A stretch of 64,000 nucleotides of DNA from Streptococcus pseudopneumoniae (GTDB lineage: Bacteria > Bacillota > Bacilli > Lactobacillales > Streptococcaceae). Location of the stretch: NCBI RefSeq assembly GCF_001074155.1, contig NZ_JUUZ01000008.1, positions 1 to 64,000 of the forward strand, written 5' to 3'. Shown here one piece after another: positions 1-8,932 of this stretch. The notes beneath the pieces are model-generated. The model did no database searches. It saw nothing but the letters and a program-made list of their open reading frames with translations, and was not told the DNA's origin. The position numbers and the translations under genes are program-made. Each line of letters begins with the position of its first letter. The stretch's first letter is position 1.

Positions 1-63
1 GCGTCTTGCTCGACAATCCAAAGACAATTGAGAGGCTAGGACTTTTGTCCCAGCCTCTTTTTT
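1..63 (-). repeat. Dispersed intergenic repeat, partial copy cut by window start
   Basis: The reverse complement of this stretch matches the start of the element at 33303-33480 over about 57 bases with only a few differences. It runs from the hairpin AGGCTnGGAC/GTCCnAGCCT through GACAATCCA to the GCGTCTTG end, so it is one end of the same element in the opposite orientation, cut by the window edge. The hairpin end faces psaR. Confidence 0.85.
31..63 (+). terminator. Rho-independent terminator within the repeat
   Basis: A 12-base stem with one mismatch (AGAGGCTAGGAC / GTCCCAGCCTCT), a TTTT loop and a T run. It would stop transcription entering from the left before psaR. The hairpin belongs to the dispersed repeat. 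Confidence 0.75.
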
Positions 64-100
64 GGTATACTAGATGGAGATAATAAACAAGGAAATGCGA

Positions 101-751
101 ATGACACCAAATAAAGAAGACTACTTAAAATGTATTTATGAGATTGGCATGGATGTTCCTAAGATTACCAATAAGGAAATTGCTGCTCGAATGCAGGTAT
201 CTCCTCCAGCTGTAACTGAAATGATTAAACGCATGCAGTCTGAAAATCTCATCTTAAAAGATAAGAAGAAAGGATACTTGCTAACCGATATTGGGCTAAC
301 ACTTGTATCAGAACTTTATCGTAAACATCGTCTGATTGAGGTTTTTCTGGTCCACCATCTAGACTATACTAGTGACCAAATTCATGAGGAAGCTGAAGTA
401 TTAGAACATACCGTTTCAGACTTTTTTGTAGAGAGATTAGAAAGTATGCTAGGTTTCCCAAAAACTTGCCCTCACGGTGGTACCATTCCTGCTAAAGGAG
501 AGCTTTTGGTTGAAATCAACAACCTACCACTATCAGAAACCAAAGAAGCTGGAACCTATCTCCTGACTCGGGTTCACGATAGTTTTGATCTCCTAAAATA
601 TCTGGAAAAACATGCCATCAATATCGGAGACAAACTCCAAGTTCAACAGTTTGATGATTTCTCTAATACCTTTACTTTGATTCACAACAATGAAGAACTC
701 TTGGTAAGTCTAGAAATCGCCAAACAGCTCTATGTTGAAAAGATGAACTAA
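101..751 (+). CDS. psaR: Manganese-responsive DtxR/MntR-family repressor PsaR
   Basis: A 216-residue metal-dependent repressor. The N-terminal winged helix-turn-helix (about residues 5-70, with ITNKEIAARMQVSPPAVTEM) is followed by the DtxR dimerisation and metal-binding domain (HRLIEVFLVHHL, HEEAEVLEH, CPHGG) and a C-terminal FeoA/SH3-like segment. In pneumococcus, PsaR with Mn represses the psaBCA Mn importer and adhesin genes. The start at 101 (MTPNKEDYL) was chosen over in-frame ATGs at 74 and 95 because an AAGGA motif precedes it and the family begins with this sequence. It ends just before a bidirectional terminator shared with the convergent dtd gene. Confidence 0.93.
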   Translation: MTPNKEDYLKCIYEIGMDVPKITNKEIAARMQVSPPAVTEMIKRMQSENLILKDKKKGYLLTDIGLTLVSELYRKHRLIEVFLVHHLDYTSDQIHEEAEVLEHTVSDFFVERLESMLGFPKTCPHGGTIPAKGELLVEINNLPLSETKEAGTYLLTRVHDSFDLLKYLEKHAINIGDKLQVQQFDDFSNTFTLIHNNEELLVSLEIAKQLYVEKMN

Positions 752-760
752 ATACGTCAC

Positions 761-790
761 AAAAAAACCAAGCTAACAAGCTTGGTTTTT
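761..790. terminator. Bidirectional terminator between psaR and dtd
   Basis: Stem AACCAAGCT / AGCTTGGTT with an AACA loop, flanked by an A run and a T run, so it can serve both psaR (plus) and the relA-dtd transcript (minus). Confidence 0.9.
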
Positions 791-791
791 C

Positions 792-1235
792 TTATCTATT
801 TTTTGTATCAAGGACGATAGTTACCGGCCCATCATTGACCAGTTCTACCTGCATATCTGCTCCAAAGACACCTGTTTCAACAGGAACCTCTTTGGCTAGT
901 TCTCGATTTAAGTCTCGGTAAAAAGCTTCAGCCATATCAGGTTTAGCGGCGCCTGTAAAGGCTGGACGATTGCCTTTTTTGGTATCAGCAAACAGAGTGA
1001 ATTGAGAGATGGAGAGAATTTCTCCTTGGATATCCTTGACAGATAGGTTCATCTTGCCTTCGTCATCTGAAAAGATCCGCATATTGACCAGTTTTCTGAC
1101 TGCATACTCCAAATCCTCTTTCTGATCCTCAGGTCCAACACCCACTAAGAGCAAGAGTCCTTGTTTGATTTGACCATGAATCTGCCCCTCAATAGAAACC
1201 TGAGCTTGCTTGACTCGCTGAACGATGATTTTCAT
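792..1235 (-). CDS. dtd: D-aminoacyl-tRNA deacylase
   Basis: A 147-residue DTD, normal length for the family. It hydrolyses D-amino acids mischarged on tRNA and so protects translation from D-residues. Both family signatures are visible: [17 protein letters not shown] in the middle and the Gly-Pro motif [11 protein letters not shown] near the C-terminus. AAAGGAT precedes the ATG. It lies 30 bases downstream of relA on the same strand, and relA-dtd is a common Firmicute operon. Confidence 0.96.
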   Translation of the reverse strand: MKIIVQRVKQAQVSIEGQIHGQIKQGLLLLVGVGPEDQKEDLEYAVRKLVNMRIFSDDEGKMNLSVKDIQGEILSISQFTLFADTKKGNRPAFTGAAKPDMAEAFYRDLNRELAKEVPVETGVFGADMQVELVNDGPVTIVLDTKNR

Positions 1236-1265
1236 AGAAATCCTTTCTGACTGTATCGATCATAC

Positions 1266-3482
1266 TTAACCATTGGTCCGTTTGACTGAGTAGACTTCTG
1301 GTACACTCTTAATCTTATCAACCACAGTTGTCAACATTGAAAGGTTAGAAATTCCAAAGGATACATGGATATTGGCAAATTTCATATCCTTGGTCGGTTG
1401 GGCATTAACTGACGAGATATTCTTAGTTGTGTTTGATAGGACTTGCAAGATATCATTCAAAAGACCAGAACGGTTGAGTCCATAGATATCGATATGAGCC
1501 ATATATTCCTTGGTTGAAAATTGGTCTTCCCATTCAACATCTAGCAGACGTTGCTCATAGTTTTCCTGTGAACGAAGGTTCATACAGTCCACACGGTGGA
1601 TGGCAACTCCACGACCCTTGGTAATATAACCGACGATATCATCACCAGGAACAGGGTTACAACATTTGGCAATCCGGACCAAGAGCCCAGAAGCACCTTG
1701 GATGACAACTCCACCCTCATGCTTCACCTTAAGCGTGTCCTTGTTCTCTACTTTGACTTCGCCACCCTTGACCAGTTCTTCAGCTTCTGCCTTAGCCTTG
1801 GCACGCTCTTCTTCACGACGTTCTTTTTCCGTCAAACGGTTGAAGACAGTGATGGCTCCGATTTCTCCAAAACCAATGGCTGCAAAGAGAGCTTCTTCTG
1901 TCTTGTAGCTGGTTTTTTGAAGGACTTCATCCATGTGGCGCTTGTCCATAAATTTATTGGCCACATAGCCATTTTCTTGGAGCTGACTAATCAGCATTTC
2001 ACGGCCTTTATTGATGGACAATTCTTTATCTTGGTTTTTAAAGAACTGACGAATTTTGTTGCGGGCCTTGCTGGTCTTAACCATATTGAGCCAGTCACGG
2101 CTTGGTCCAAATGAATTTGGATTGGTGATGATTTCAACCTGGTCACCCGTTTTCAGCTTGGTAGTCAAAGGAACCATACGGCCATTGACCTTGGCACCAG
2201 TCGCTTTTTCCCCAATCTTGGTATGAATCTCATAGGCAAAGTCAATTGGTCCCGAATCCTTTGGAAGAGAACGAACCGCCCCATCTGGAGTAAAGACATA
2301 AATCTCTTCTGCCAGATAGTTTTCTTTGACAGTATCTACAAATTCCTTGGCATCATCTGCCTGGTCTTGGAGTTCCATCATCTCCTTGATCCAGTTCATC
2401 CCAATGGCAGATTCTTTACTATTAACTTGGCCTTTCATTCCTTTTTTGTAGGCCCAGTGAGCCGCAACCCCGTACTCAGCAACCTCGTGCATTTCCTTGG
2501 TACGGATCTGGAACTCGATCGGTCCTTTTGGTCCATAAACAGTGGTATGGATAGACTGGTACCCATTGGCCTTACGATTGGCGATGTAGTCCTTGAAACG
2601 TCCTGGCATTGGTTTCCATAGCTCATGAACGTAACCCAACATGGCATAGACATCACTCTGAGTATCTAGGATACAGCGAATGGCAATCAGGTCATAGATT
2701 TCCTCAAATCGTTTTTTCTTGTCCTGCATTTTACGGTAAATAGAGTAGATATGCTTAGGACGGCCATAGATTTTTCCTGTAAGATTGCGCTCAGATGAAT
2801 ACTCCTCGAGTTTCGTCACAACTTCATCAACCAAGGCTTCACGTTCTTGACGTTTCTCCTTCATCATGTGAGTTATCTTGTAAAACTCTGTCGGATTGAG
2901 GTAACGGAAGGAAAGATCCTCTAGTTCCCACTTAACACTTGAAATCCCCAGACGGTGAGCAAGTGGTGCGTAGATTTCCATTGTTTCTCTGGAAATACGC
3001 TCCTGCTTATCCTTGCGAAGATGCTTGAGGGTGCGCATATTGTGCAGACGGTCAGAAAGTTTGACCAAGATAACACGGATATCCTCAGACATAGCCATGA
3101 GCATCTTGCGGTGGTTTTCAGCCAACTGCTCTTCAAATGACTTGTATTCAACCTTACCAAGCTTGGTAACCCCATCTACAATTACTCGAACATCATGTCC
3201 AAACTCACACTCTAAGTCATCCAAAGTAGCATCTGTGTCTTCTACCACGTCATGCAAAAAACCACAGGCAACAGTGACAGCGTCCAGCTTGAGCTTAGCC
3301 AAGATACTTGCTACCTGGATAGGGTGGATAATGTAAGGCTCGCCTGATTTACGATATTGGCCACTGTGGCATTCTACAGCATAAACCAAGGCCTTATGGA
3401 CAAAAGCCACATCTTCTTTCGATAAATATTTTTGCGTTAAAGCGACGACTTCATCGCCAGAATAAATTACTTCTTTTGGCAT
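1266..3482 (-). CDS. relA: Bifunctional (p)ppGpp synthetase/hydrolase (RelA/SpoT homologue)
   Basis: A 738-residue long RSH enzyme that makes and degrades the alarmone (p)ppGpp in the stringent response. Order of parts: HD hydrolase domain (HPIQVASIL, HDVVEDTDAT, SDRLHNMRTL), synthetase domain (ending RTKEMHEVAEYGVAAHWAYKK), TGS domain (YVFTPDGAVRSLPKDSGPIDFAYEIH in two parts), zinc-finger/helical region with CCNPVPGDDI, and a C-terminal ACT domain. Intact HD and synthetase motifs indicate both activities. It is the first gene of the relA-dtd unit. The region 3483-3571 upstream should hold its promoter. Confidence 0.97.
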   Translation of the reverse strand: MPKEVIYSGDEVVALTQKYLSKEDVAFVHKALVYAVECHSGQYRKSGEPYIIHPIQVASILAKLKLDAVTVACGFLHDVVEDTDATLDDLECEFGHDVRVIVDGVTKLGKVEYKSFEEQLAENHRKMLMAMSEDIRVILVKLSDRLHNMRTLKHLRKDKQERISRETMEIYAPLAHRLGISSVKWELEDLSFRYLNPTEFYKITHMMKEKRQEREALVDEVVTKLEEYSSERNLTGKIYGRPKHIYSIYRKMQDKKKRFEEIYDLIAIRCILDTQSDVYAMLGYVHELWKPMPGRFKDYIANRKANGYQSIHTTVYGPKGPIEFQIRTKEMHEVAEYGVAAHWAYKKGMKGQVNSKESAIGMNWIKEMMELQDQADDAKEFVDTVKENYLAEEIYVFTPDGAVRSLPKDSGPIDFAYEIHTKIGEKATGAKVNGRMVPLTTKLKTGDQVEIITNPNSFGPSRDWLNMVKTSKARNKIRQFFKNQDKELSINKGREMLISQLQENGYVANKFMDKRHMDEVLQKTSYKTEEALFAAIGFGEIGAITVFNRLTEKERREEERAKAKAEAEELVKGGEVKVENKDTLKVKHEGGVVIQGASGLLVRIAKCCNPVPGDDIVGYITKGRGVAIHRVDCMNLRSQENYEQRLLDVEWEDQFSTKEYMAHIDIYGLNRSGLLNDILQVLSNTTKNISSVNAQPTKDMKFANIHVSFGISNLSMLTTVVDKIKSVPEVYSVKRTNG

Positions 3483-3571
3483 GCATACTCTCCAGTTCTT
3501 CCTACCATTTTAACACTTTTTGATCAATAAGAAAACTAGAAAAGCCTATTCCATAAGACTTTGCTGAAGTC

Positions 3572-3606
3572 TAAAAAACACTACTAGAGAAACTCTAGTA
3601 GTGTTG
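3572..3606 (-). terminator. Terminator after msmK
   Basis: A perfect 13-bp stem AACACTACTAGAG / CTCTAGTAGTGTT with a 3-base loop, followed on the minus strand by a T run. It lies 18 bases beyond the msmK stop and separates it from relA. Confidence 0.95.
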
Positions 3607-3623
3607 ATTGATTCAAATCTATC

Positions 3624-4754
3624 TTAGTAAACTGTCTTTTCAGTTTCTACGTCAAAGAAGTGAGCTTTGTTCAAGTCAAATCCAAGTTCAACTGTAGCAC
3701 CAGCTTGCAAGTAGTCACGTGCGTCAACCTTAGCAACGAATTCATCTTTACCAACTTGGCAGTATAGGTGAGATTCTGAACCAAGCAATTCTGATACAGA
3801 GATAGTTGCTTTCACAACTGATTCTGGGAATGTTTCAAGGAAAGCAGGTTCTGCGTTCACGTCTTCTGGACGGATACCGAAGATCAATTCTTTACCTTCG
3901 TAACCTTTATCGCGAAGAACTTTCAAAGCACCTTCTGGAACTTTCAAGTTAAAGGCGTCACCAACGATGTGGTCACCGATCAATTTTACGTTGATAAAGT
4001 TCATAGCTGGGCTTCCGATGAATCCTGCTACGAATTTATTAACTGGGTTTTTGTAAACTTCTTGAGGAGTACCAATTTGTTCAACACGTCCGATAGTACC
4101 AGTACCAGCAGGGTTTTTAGTAGCTGACATGATAACGATACGGTCTGCAAGTGTCATCGCTTCTGTTTGGTCGTGAGTTACGTAGATAGTTGTAGCTCCG
4201 ATACGACGGTGGATTTTAGCGATTTCAGCACGCATAGATACACGAAGTTTTGCATCCAAGTTTGACAAAGGTTCGTCCATCAAGAATACCTTAGCATCAC
4301 GGACAATCGCACGACCCATGGCAACACGTTGACGTTGACCACCTGAAAGGTCAGCTGGTTTACGATCCAAAAATTCTTTCAAACCAAGAATTTCTGCTGC
4401 TTCTTGTACACGTTTGTCGATGTCTTCTTTGCTGTATTTACGCAATTTCAAACCGAAAGCCATGTTATCGTATACAGTCATGTGTGGGTAAAGAGCGTAG
4501 TTTTGGAATACCATGGCGATGTCACGGTCTTTTGGAGCTACGTCATTGACAACAACGCCATCGATAGATGCAGTACCTTCTGTGATGTCTTCAAGACCTG
4601 CAATCATACGGAGAGTAGTTGATTTACCACATCCTGAAGGTCCTACGAAAACGATAAATTCTTTGTCTTTGATGTCCAAGTTGAAGTCTTCAACTGAGTA
4701 GTGTTCGCTGTTTGGATATTTTTTGTAAATGTTTTTAAGATTTAATTCTACCAT
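3624..4754 (-). CDS. msmK: ABC sugar-importer ATPase MsmK
   Basis: A 376-residue CUT1-type ATPase. Walker A GPSGCGKST (about 38-46), Q-loop VFQNYALYP, signature LSGGQRQRVAMGRA, Walker B VFLMDEPLSNLDAK, H-loop VTHDQTEAMT, then a C-terminal TOBE/MalK-like regulatory domain (FGIRPEDVN). No permease or binding protein is adjacent. In pneumococcus and S. mutans MsmK is a shared ATPase that energises several sugar importers (raffinose, sialic acid, maltodextrins), which fits its solo position. A catabolite-responsive element sits in its promoter region. Confidence 0.95.
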   Translation of the reverse strand: MVELNLKNIYKKYPNSEHYSVEDFNLDIKDKEFIVFVGPSGCGKSTTLRMIAGLEDITEGTASIDGVVVNDVAPKDRDIAMVFQNYALYPHMTVYDNMAFGLKLRKYSKEDIDKRVQEAAEILGLKEFLDRKPADLSGGQRQRVAMGRAIVRDAKVFLMDEPLSNLDAKLRVSMRAEIAKIHRRIGATTIYVTHDQTEAMTLADRIVIMSATKNPAGTGTIGRVEQIGTPQEVYKNPVNKFVAGFIGSPAMNFINVKLIGDHIVGDAFNLKVPEGALKVLRDKGYEGKELIFGIRPEDVNAEPAFLETFPESVVKATISVSELLGSESHLYCQVGKDEFVAKVDARDYLQAGATVELGFDLNKAHFFDVETEKTVY

Positions 4755-4792
4755 TTCGGTGAACTCCTTTAATTTTGATAGTTTTATTATAA

Positions 4793-4808
4793 ATGAAAAC
4801 GCTTTACA
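4793..4808. promoter_or_regulatory. cre site (CcpA operator) in the msmK promoter
   Basis: ATGAAAACGCTTTACA matches the cre consensus (WTGNAANCGNWNNCW). It lies about 38 bases upstream of the msmK start and next to a minus-strand -10 TATAAT (plus-strand ATTATA at 4787-4792), so CcpA bound here would block RNA polymerase. CcpA control is inferred from the site and from the gene's role in sugar uptake. Confidence 0.85.
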
Positions 4809-4865
4809 TTTCTATGGCAAGGTGACCAAAAAAATAAAAAAGTTCTGTGCAACTTGCACAAAACT

Positions 4866-5735
4866 TTAAATAATATCTGGTAAAATCAATTGATAACACA
4901 AGGTCAAATCTGTCAATTCTTTCAACTGAAGCCCTGTCAACTCTTCCCATTTATCAATCTTGTATTGGAGGGAATTGCGGTGCAAATACAGTTGCTGTGC
5001 TGTTTTAGTTAGGACTGCACTATTTTCCCATAAGGAGAGAATGATTTCCTGAATTTGATCCTGATCCAAAATCATCTGGTGGAGATAATCTTTTATCAAA
5101 TCAAGATCCACCATTTTTTCCCCCATACTCCAAAGGTAGAGCTGAGAAAACGTATGGAATCCTTGATGACCTTGACGCCACCAGTTTTTAAACAAGTCAC
5201 GTTCTGCTTTGATGAGATCTATCAAACTCTGATTTCCTGTTTGCGACCAAACCTGCCCCAGCATGATGGATAAGCGAACCCCGAAGTCATACTCTACGGC
5301 TTCCAAGGTATCCATCAAGATAGACCGAACAGAAGTGTATTTGTCCTGTTGGAGAACAAATAGGTAATCCTGAGCTCCCACCTGAAGCACTGTCTCGCAA
5401 TTAGGAAAGAGGGTTTTCATCATATCCAACCAAGAAGTCAAGTTTTCCTGTTGGTAATAGGAAAGGTGACAATAGATAACTTGTAGCTTTTTAAAACTTT
5501 GCGGTACTTGTCCCTTGCCCTCAATCAAATAACTATACCAAGGATTGAGCGAGATCGTTTGCTCTTGCTGGGTTAGGAGAGCTACCAACTGTTTCTCACG
5601 TTCACTTAGTCCAACTTCCTCCAGTAAAATCCACTGTTGCGAGGAAACTGGTAGCGTAAGAAAACCTTCCTTATCAATTGGCTGGTCTACGATTTGAGCT
5701 TGTGGAAACCAGTCTAGTAATTCTTTTGCAATCAT
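4866..5735 (-). CDS. PucR/CdaR-type regulator with C-terminal helix-turn-helix
   Basis: A 289-residue protein whose last 60 residues form the PucR-type HTH: ENSAVLTKTAQQLYLHRNSL then QYKIDKWEELTGLQL, the pattern seen in CdaR and PucR regulators of sugar-acid and purine catabolism. The N-terminal 220 residues show no domain I can name. It begins 3 bases after mrnC and is probably translated from the cysS-mrnC message. It lies immediately upstream of msmK, which has its own promoter; a regulatory link to msmK or carbon uptake is possible but only inferred from position. Confidence 0.75.
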   Translation of the reverse strand: MIAKELLDWFPQAQIVDQPIDKEGFLTLPVSSQQWILLEEVGLSEREKQLVALLTQQEQTISLNPWYSYLIEGKGQVPQSFKKLQVIYCHLSYYQQENLTSWLDMMKTLFPNCETVLQVGAQDYLFVLQQDKYTSVRSILMDTLEAVEYDFGVRLSIMLGQVWSQTGNQSLIDLIKAERDLFKNWWRQGHQGFHTFSQLYLWSMGEKMVDLDLIKDYLHQMILDQDQIQEIILSLWENSAVLTKTAQQLYLHRNSLQYKIDKWEELTGLQLKELTDLTLCYQLILPDII

Positions 5736-5738
5736 TTC

Positions 5739-6125
5739 CTAGCCCTCCACTTTTTGGATACACCAAGAAATCAAGGTTTCTAGGCGCTCCACATTTTCGG
5801 TCATATGAAGATAACCCATGACCGCTTCAAAACCTGTAGACATACGGTAGGTCACTACATCTGCGTTCTTTGCCTTGGTATGGCTATTGGTATTGCGACC
5901 CCGTTTATAGATTTCTTCTTCTTTTTCCGTAAGGACTTCTTCTTCTAACATAAGTGAAATCAAGCGTGCCTGAGCCTTGGCCGACACATACTTGGTTGCC
6001 TCTTGGTGGAGTTTATTGGGCTTGGTCATGCCTTTAAGAATGAGATGGCGACGAATATACATCGAATACACCGCATCTCCTTCAAAGGCTAGCGCAATCC
6101 CGTTAATGAGATTGACATCAATCAC
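5739..6125 (-). CDS. mrnC: Mini-ribonuclease III (23S rRNA maturation)
   Basis: A 128-residue RNase III-like catalytic domain without a dsRNA-binding domain, as expected for Mini-III. The motif GIALAFEGDAVYSMYIRRHL carries the family's acidic active-site residue, and RGRNTNSHTKAKNADVVTYR is the second conserved block. In Bacillus it processes 23S rRNA ends. It overlaps the end of cysS by 8 bases, the conserved cysS-mrnC arrangement. Confidence 0.95.
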   Translation of the reverse strand: MIDVNLINGIALAFEGDAVYSMYIRRHLILKGMTKPNKLHQEATKYVSAKAQARLISLMLEEEVLTEKEEEIYKRGRNTNSHTKAKNADVVTYRMSTGFEAVMGYLHMTENVERLETLISWCIQKVEG

Positions 6126-7461
6126 GTGTCCACCTCACTCCATCCTTGGTATCAAGCAATTTAATCCCTTGAGCAGCCAGTTGGTCACGGATTTGGTCAG
6201 CTGTCGCAAAATCACGATTGGCACGCGCTTCTTGGCGTTTTTGAATTAAGGCTTCGATTTCTTCATCCAAAACTTCCTCAACAAAGACAATACCAAAGAC
6301 CTCTAACATAGCCGTAAGAGCTTCCTTAACCGCTGCATCATAGTTGCCTGAATTGATCCACTTGGCCATTTCAAAGACAACTGTGATACCATTTGCCGTA
6401 TTGAAATCCTCATCCATTGCAGCTACGAACTTATCTTTAAAAGCTTGCAACTCTCCCGCATCTACAGTTCCAGTAAATGGTTGCTCATAAGTGTTCTTCA
6501 GATACTTGAGATTGGTCTCCGCATCACGCACAGCCTTTTCCGTAAAGTTGATCGGTTTGCGGTAATGCTGAGTCGCAAAGAAGAAACGAAGCACTTGACC
6601 GTCGATCGTTTCGAGGGCATCGTGTACCGTAATGAAGTTTCCCAAAGACTTGGACATCTTGACATTGTCAATGTTGACAAAACCATTGTGCATCCAGTAG
6701 TTGGCAAAGGTCTTACCTGTCTTGGCTTCTGACTGGGCAATTTCGTTGGTGTGGTGTGGAAATTCAAGGTCAGCTCCACCACCGTGAATATCGATAGTAT
6801 CACCCAAAATCTCCGTTGACATAACCGAACATTCGATATGCCAGCCTGGACGACCAGGACCCCAAGGACTGTCCCAAGAAATCTCACCTGGTTTGGCTGC
6901 TTTCCAAAGAGCAAAATCTACCGGATTTTCCTTGCGAGCTGTTTCTTCGTCTGTCCGACCTGAAGCTCCTAGCTCCAAGTCTTCTAAGCTTTTATTAGCC
7001 AATTTAGCATAGTTGTGGGATTTTTCCACACGGAAATAGACATCCCCTTGACTCTCATAGGCATAGCCTTTTTCAATCAAGTCAGAGACAAAGCGGATGA
7101 TATCCGCCATAAACTCCACTACACGCGGATGACGAGTCGCAGGCTTAACACCAAGAGCCGTCACGTCTTCACGGAAGGCAGCGATGTACTTATCCGCGAC
7201 TTCTTGAGGTGTGATACCTTCTTCCTTAGCACGGTTGATAATCTTGTCATCCACATCCGTAAAGTTGGAAATGTAGGCTACTTCGTAGCCACGGTATTCA
7301 AAATAGCGACGAATGGTATCGAAGGCTACTGTCGAACGGGCATTCCCTACGTGAATGTAGTTGTATACAGTTGGCCCACAGACATACATCTTAACCTTGC
7401 CGTCCTCGATTGGGACAAAATCTCGCAAATCACGAGACATGGTGTCATAGATTTTAATCAC
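6118..7461 (-). CDS. cysS: Cysteinyl-tRNA synthetase
   Basis: A 447-residue class I synthetase charging tRNA-Cys. The HIGH-type motif is HVGNA in YNYIHVGNARSTVAFD, the KMSKS loop is intact in NVKMSKSLGNF, and zinc-ligand residues appear in CGPTVYN, WHIECSVMS and HTNEIAQSE. Length is usual. The C-terminus overlaps mrnC. The nearby cysE suggests a loose cysteine neighbourhood, here interrupted by a nucleoside phosphorylase gene. Confidence 0.97.
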   Translation of the reverse strand: MIKIYDTMSRDLRDFVPIEDGKVKMYVCGPTVYNYIHVGNARSTVAFDTIRRYFEYRGYEVAYISNFTDVDDKIINRAKEEGITPQEVADKYIAAFREDVTALGVKPATRHPRVVEFMADIIRFVSDLIEKGYAYESQGDVYFRVEKSHNYAKLANKSLEDLELGASGRTDEETARKENPVDFALWKAAKPGEISWDSPWGPGRPGWHIECSVMSTEILGDTIDIHGGGADLEFPHHTNEIAQSEAKTGKTFANYWMHNGFVNIDNVKMSKSLGNFITVHDALETIDGQVLRFFFATQHYRKPINFTEKAVRDAETNLKYLKNTYEQPFTGTVDAGELQAFKDKFVAAMDEDFNTANGITVVFEMAKWINSGNYDAAVKEALTAMLEVFGIVFVEEVLDEEIEALIQKRQEARANRDFATADQIRDQLAAQGIKLLDTKDGVRWTRD

Positions 7462-7504
7462 TCACTGACTCCTTTCTGTGTCTTGTTTATCGTAAAGAGT
7501 TGTT

Positions 7505-8266
7505 TCAATCCAACTCTCTAGCAATTACTAATGCTATCTCAAAGAAAGTCATAGCATCTGCTTTTCTTTCTTCGTATCTTGCATCCCACTCATGATTATG
7601 ATGGTCAACATAATCAGCTGTATAAAAAAATTGATAAACTTTTGCTTGTCGAAATTGTGCCCAAGCCATGATTGCTGAGGCTTCCATATCTACAACAGTC
7701 GCACCTGCTGCTAGTCTACGTTTGACCTTATCAGCTGTTTCACGATAGAAAGCATCTGTGGTCCAAGCCTTTGTTCGAATGTGCTCAATATCAGATTTGT
7801 TTAAAGCTTCTTCTATGGTTAAGAGTAGAGTTTCATCATAAGCTATTTCATCACTTGCAGGAGCGTAATGGTAACTTGTACCTTCATCACGTAGAGCTGA
7901 ACTTGGTAGGATAATCTTATCTGCCTGAATAGACTGATCTAGAACTCCGCAAGAACCCAAAACAATAAAGTTCTTAAATCCTCTTGCTTTGAGTTCTTCT
8001 AAGAGTCCAACAACCATCGGGGCTCCAATCGTAGCTATAGTAACTGCTACCTTACTCCCATCTTTTTCATAGATATACCATGGAAATCTACCATTTAGAT
8101 TGGTTAGATAGCCACCTTCGTAAACATCTTCAAACTGCTTTACTCGTTCAACGATTTCTCCATTAAAAGATAAAATAATCGTATCACAGATTTCTCCACC
8201 ACTAAGGAGGCTTCGATCAGTTGGCTCGATAACAGCAGGTACATTTTCAAATTCTTCTAATAGCAT
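7505..8266 (-). CDS. Nucleoside phosphorylase (PNP/UDP family, uridine phosphorylase-like)
   Basis: A 253-residue protein of the PNP_UDP_1 fold. Visible hallmarks are a phosphate and base site region (VTIATIGAPMVVGLLEEL, VLGSCGVLD) and the catalytic/ribose-binding segment TVVDMEASAIMAWAQ, where Met-Glu binds the ribose. These enzymes split nucleosides with phosphate to base plus ribose-1-phosphate. Exact substrate (uridine or a purine nucleoside) cannot be read from sequence. It lies between cysE and cysS on the same strand with 34- and 43-base gaps, so it is probably co-transcribed. GGAGG precedes the ATG. Confidence 0.82.
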   Translation of the reverse strand: MLLEEFENVPAVIEPTDRSLLSGGEICDTIILSFNGEIVERVKQFEDVYEGGYLTNLNGRFPWYIYEKDGSKVAVTIATIGAPMVVGLLEELKARGFKNFIVLGSCGVLDQSIQADKIILPSSALRDEGTSYHYAPASDEIAYDETLLLTIEEALNKSDIEHIRTKAWTTDAFYRETADKVKRRLAAGATVVDMEASAIMAWAQFRQAKVYQFFYTADYVDHHNHEWDARYEERKADAMTFFEIALVIARELD

Positions 8267-8300
8267 CGGCCTAACCTCCTAATTAAAGAGTCACTTCTCA

Positions 8301-8918
8301 TTACAAACCAGACGACCTGTGACTGGCTTCTCTAGCCTGCTCTAGTTTATTGACGTAGTATTCACGTTTTTCTTCGACTTCGTGAATGGTTGGTTCATCC
8401 TTTTGCCCGTGAACACGAACAATTTTAGCAGGAATACCGACAACCGTTACATCGCTAGGAACATCTGCCACAACGACCGCTGCAGCACCGACTTTGGCAT
8501 TTTCACCGATTTCTACAGGTCCGATGACTTGGGCATGAGCAGAGATGAGAGCTCCTTTACGAACAGTCGGATGGCGTTTGCCACTATCCTTACCTGTCCC
8601 ACCAAGAGTAACCCCATGGTAGAGAAGAACACCTTTTTCAACGATAGCTGTTTCCCCAATCACAAGTCCTGCTCCATGGTCAATAAAGACACCTGATTCG
8701 ATCTGAGCACCAGGGTGAATCTCTATCTGCGTCCAAAAACGCCAAAACTGGCTGTGCATACGAGCTAAAAGCTTAAAGCCATGTTTCCAGAGAAAATGAG
8801 AGAGACGGTGAGCAGCCAAGGCTTTGACACCCGGATAAGTCAGCAAGACTTCCAAGGTAGTGCGAGCCGCTGGATCATTTTCTTTTACGATATCAATGGT
8901 TTCACGCCACCATCCCAT
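8301..8918 (-). CDS. cysE: Serine O-acetyltransferase
   Basis: A 205-residue CysE that acetylates serine with acetyl-CoA, the first step of cysteine synthesis. The left-handed beta-helix of hexapeptide repeats is clear (IHPGAQIESGVFIDHGAG, VLLYHGVTLGGTGKD, IGENAKVGAAAVV). The catalytic His lies in FIDHGAGLVIGE. The N-terminal helical domain is shorter than in E. coli CysE (about 273 aa), as usual in Firmicutes. It starts 14 bases after pnp on the same strand. Confidence 0.95.
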   Translation of the reverse strand: MGWWRETIDIVKENDPAARTTLEVLLTYPGVKALAAHRLSHFLWKHGFKLLARMHSQFWRFWTQIEIHPGAQIESGVFIDHGAGLVIGETAIVEKGVLLYHGVTLGGTGKDSGKRHPTVRKGALISAHAQVIGPVEIGENAKVGAAAVVVADVPSDVTVVGIPAKIVRVHGQKDEPTIHEVEEKREYYVNKLEQAREASHRSSGL

Positions 8919-8932
8919 ACATTTCTCCTTTC

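Noticed and set aside
1596-2114. Long plus-strand open frame opposite relA
   Set aside because: It lies wholly inside relA on the other strand, has no family resemblance, and relA is intact over the region.
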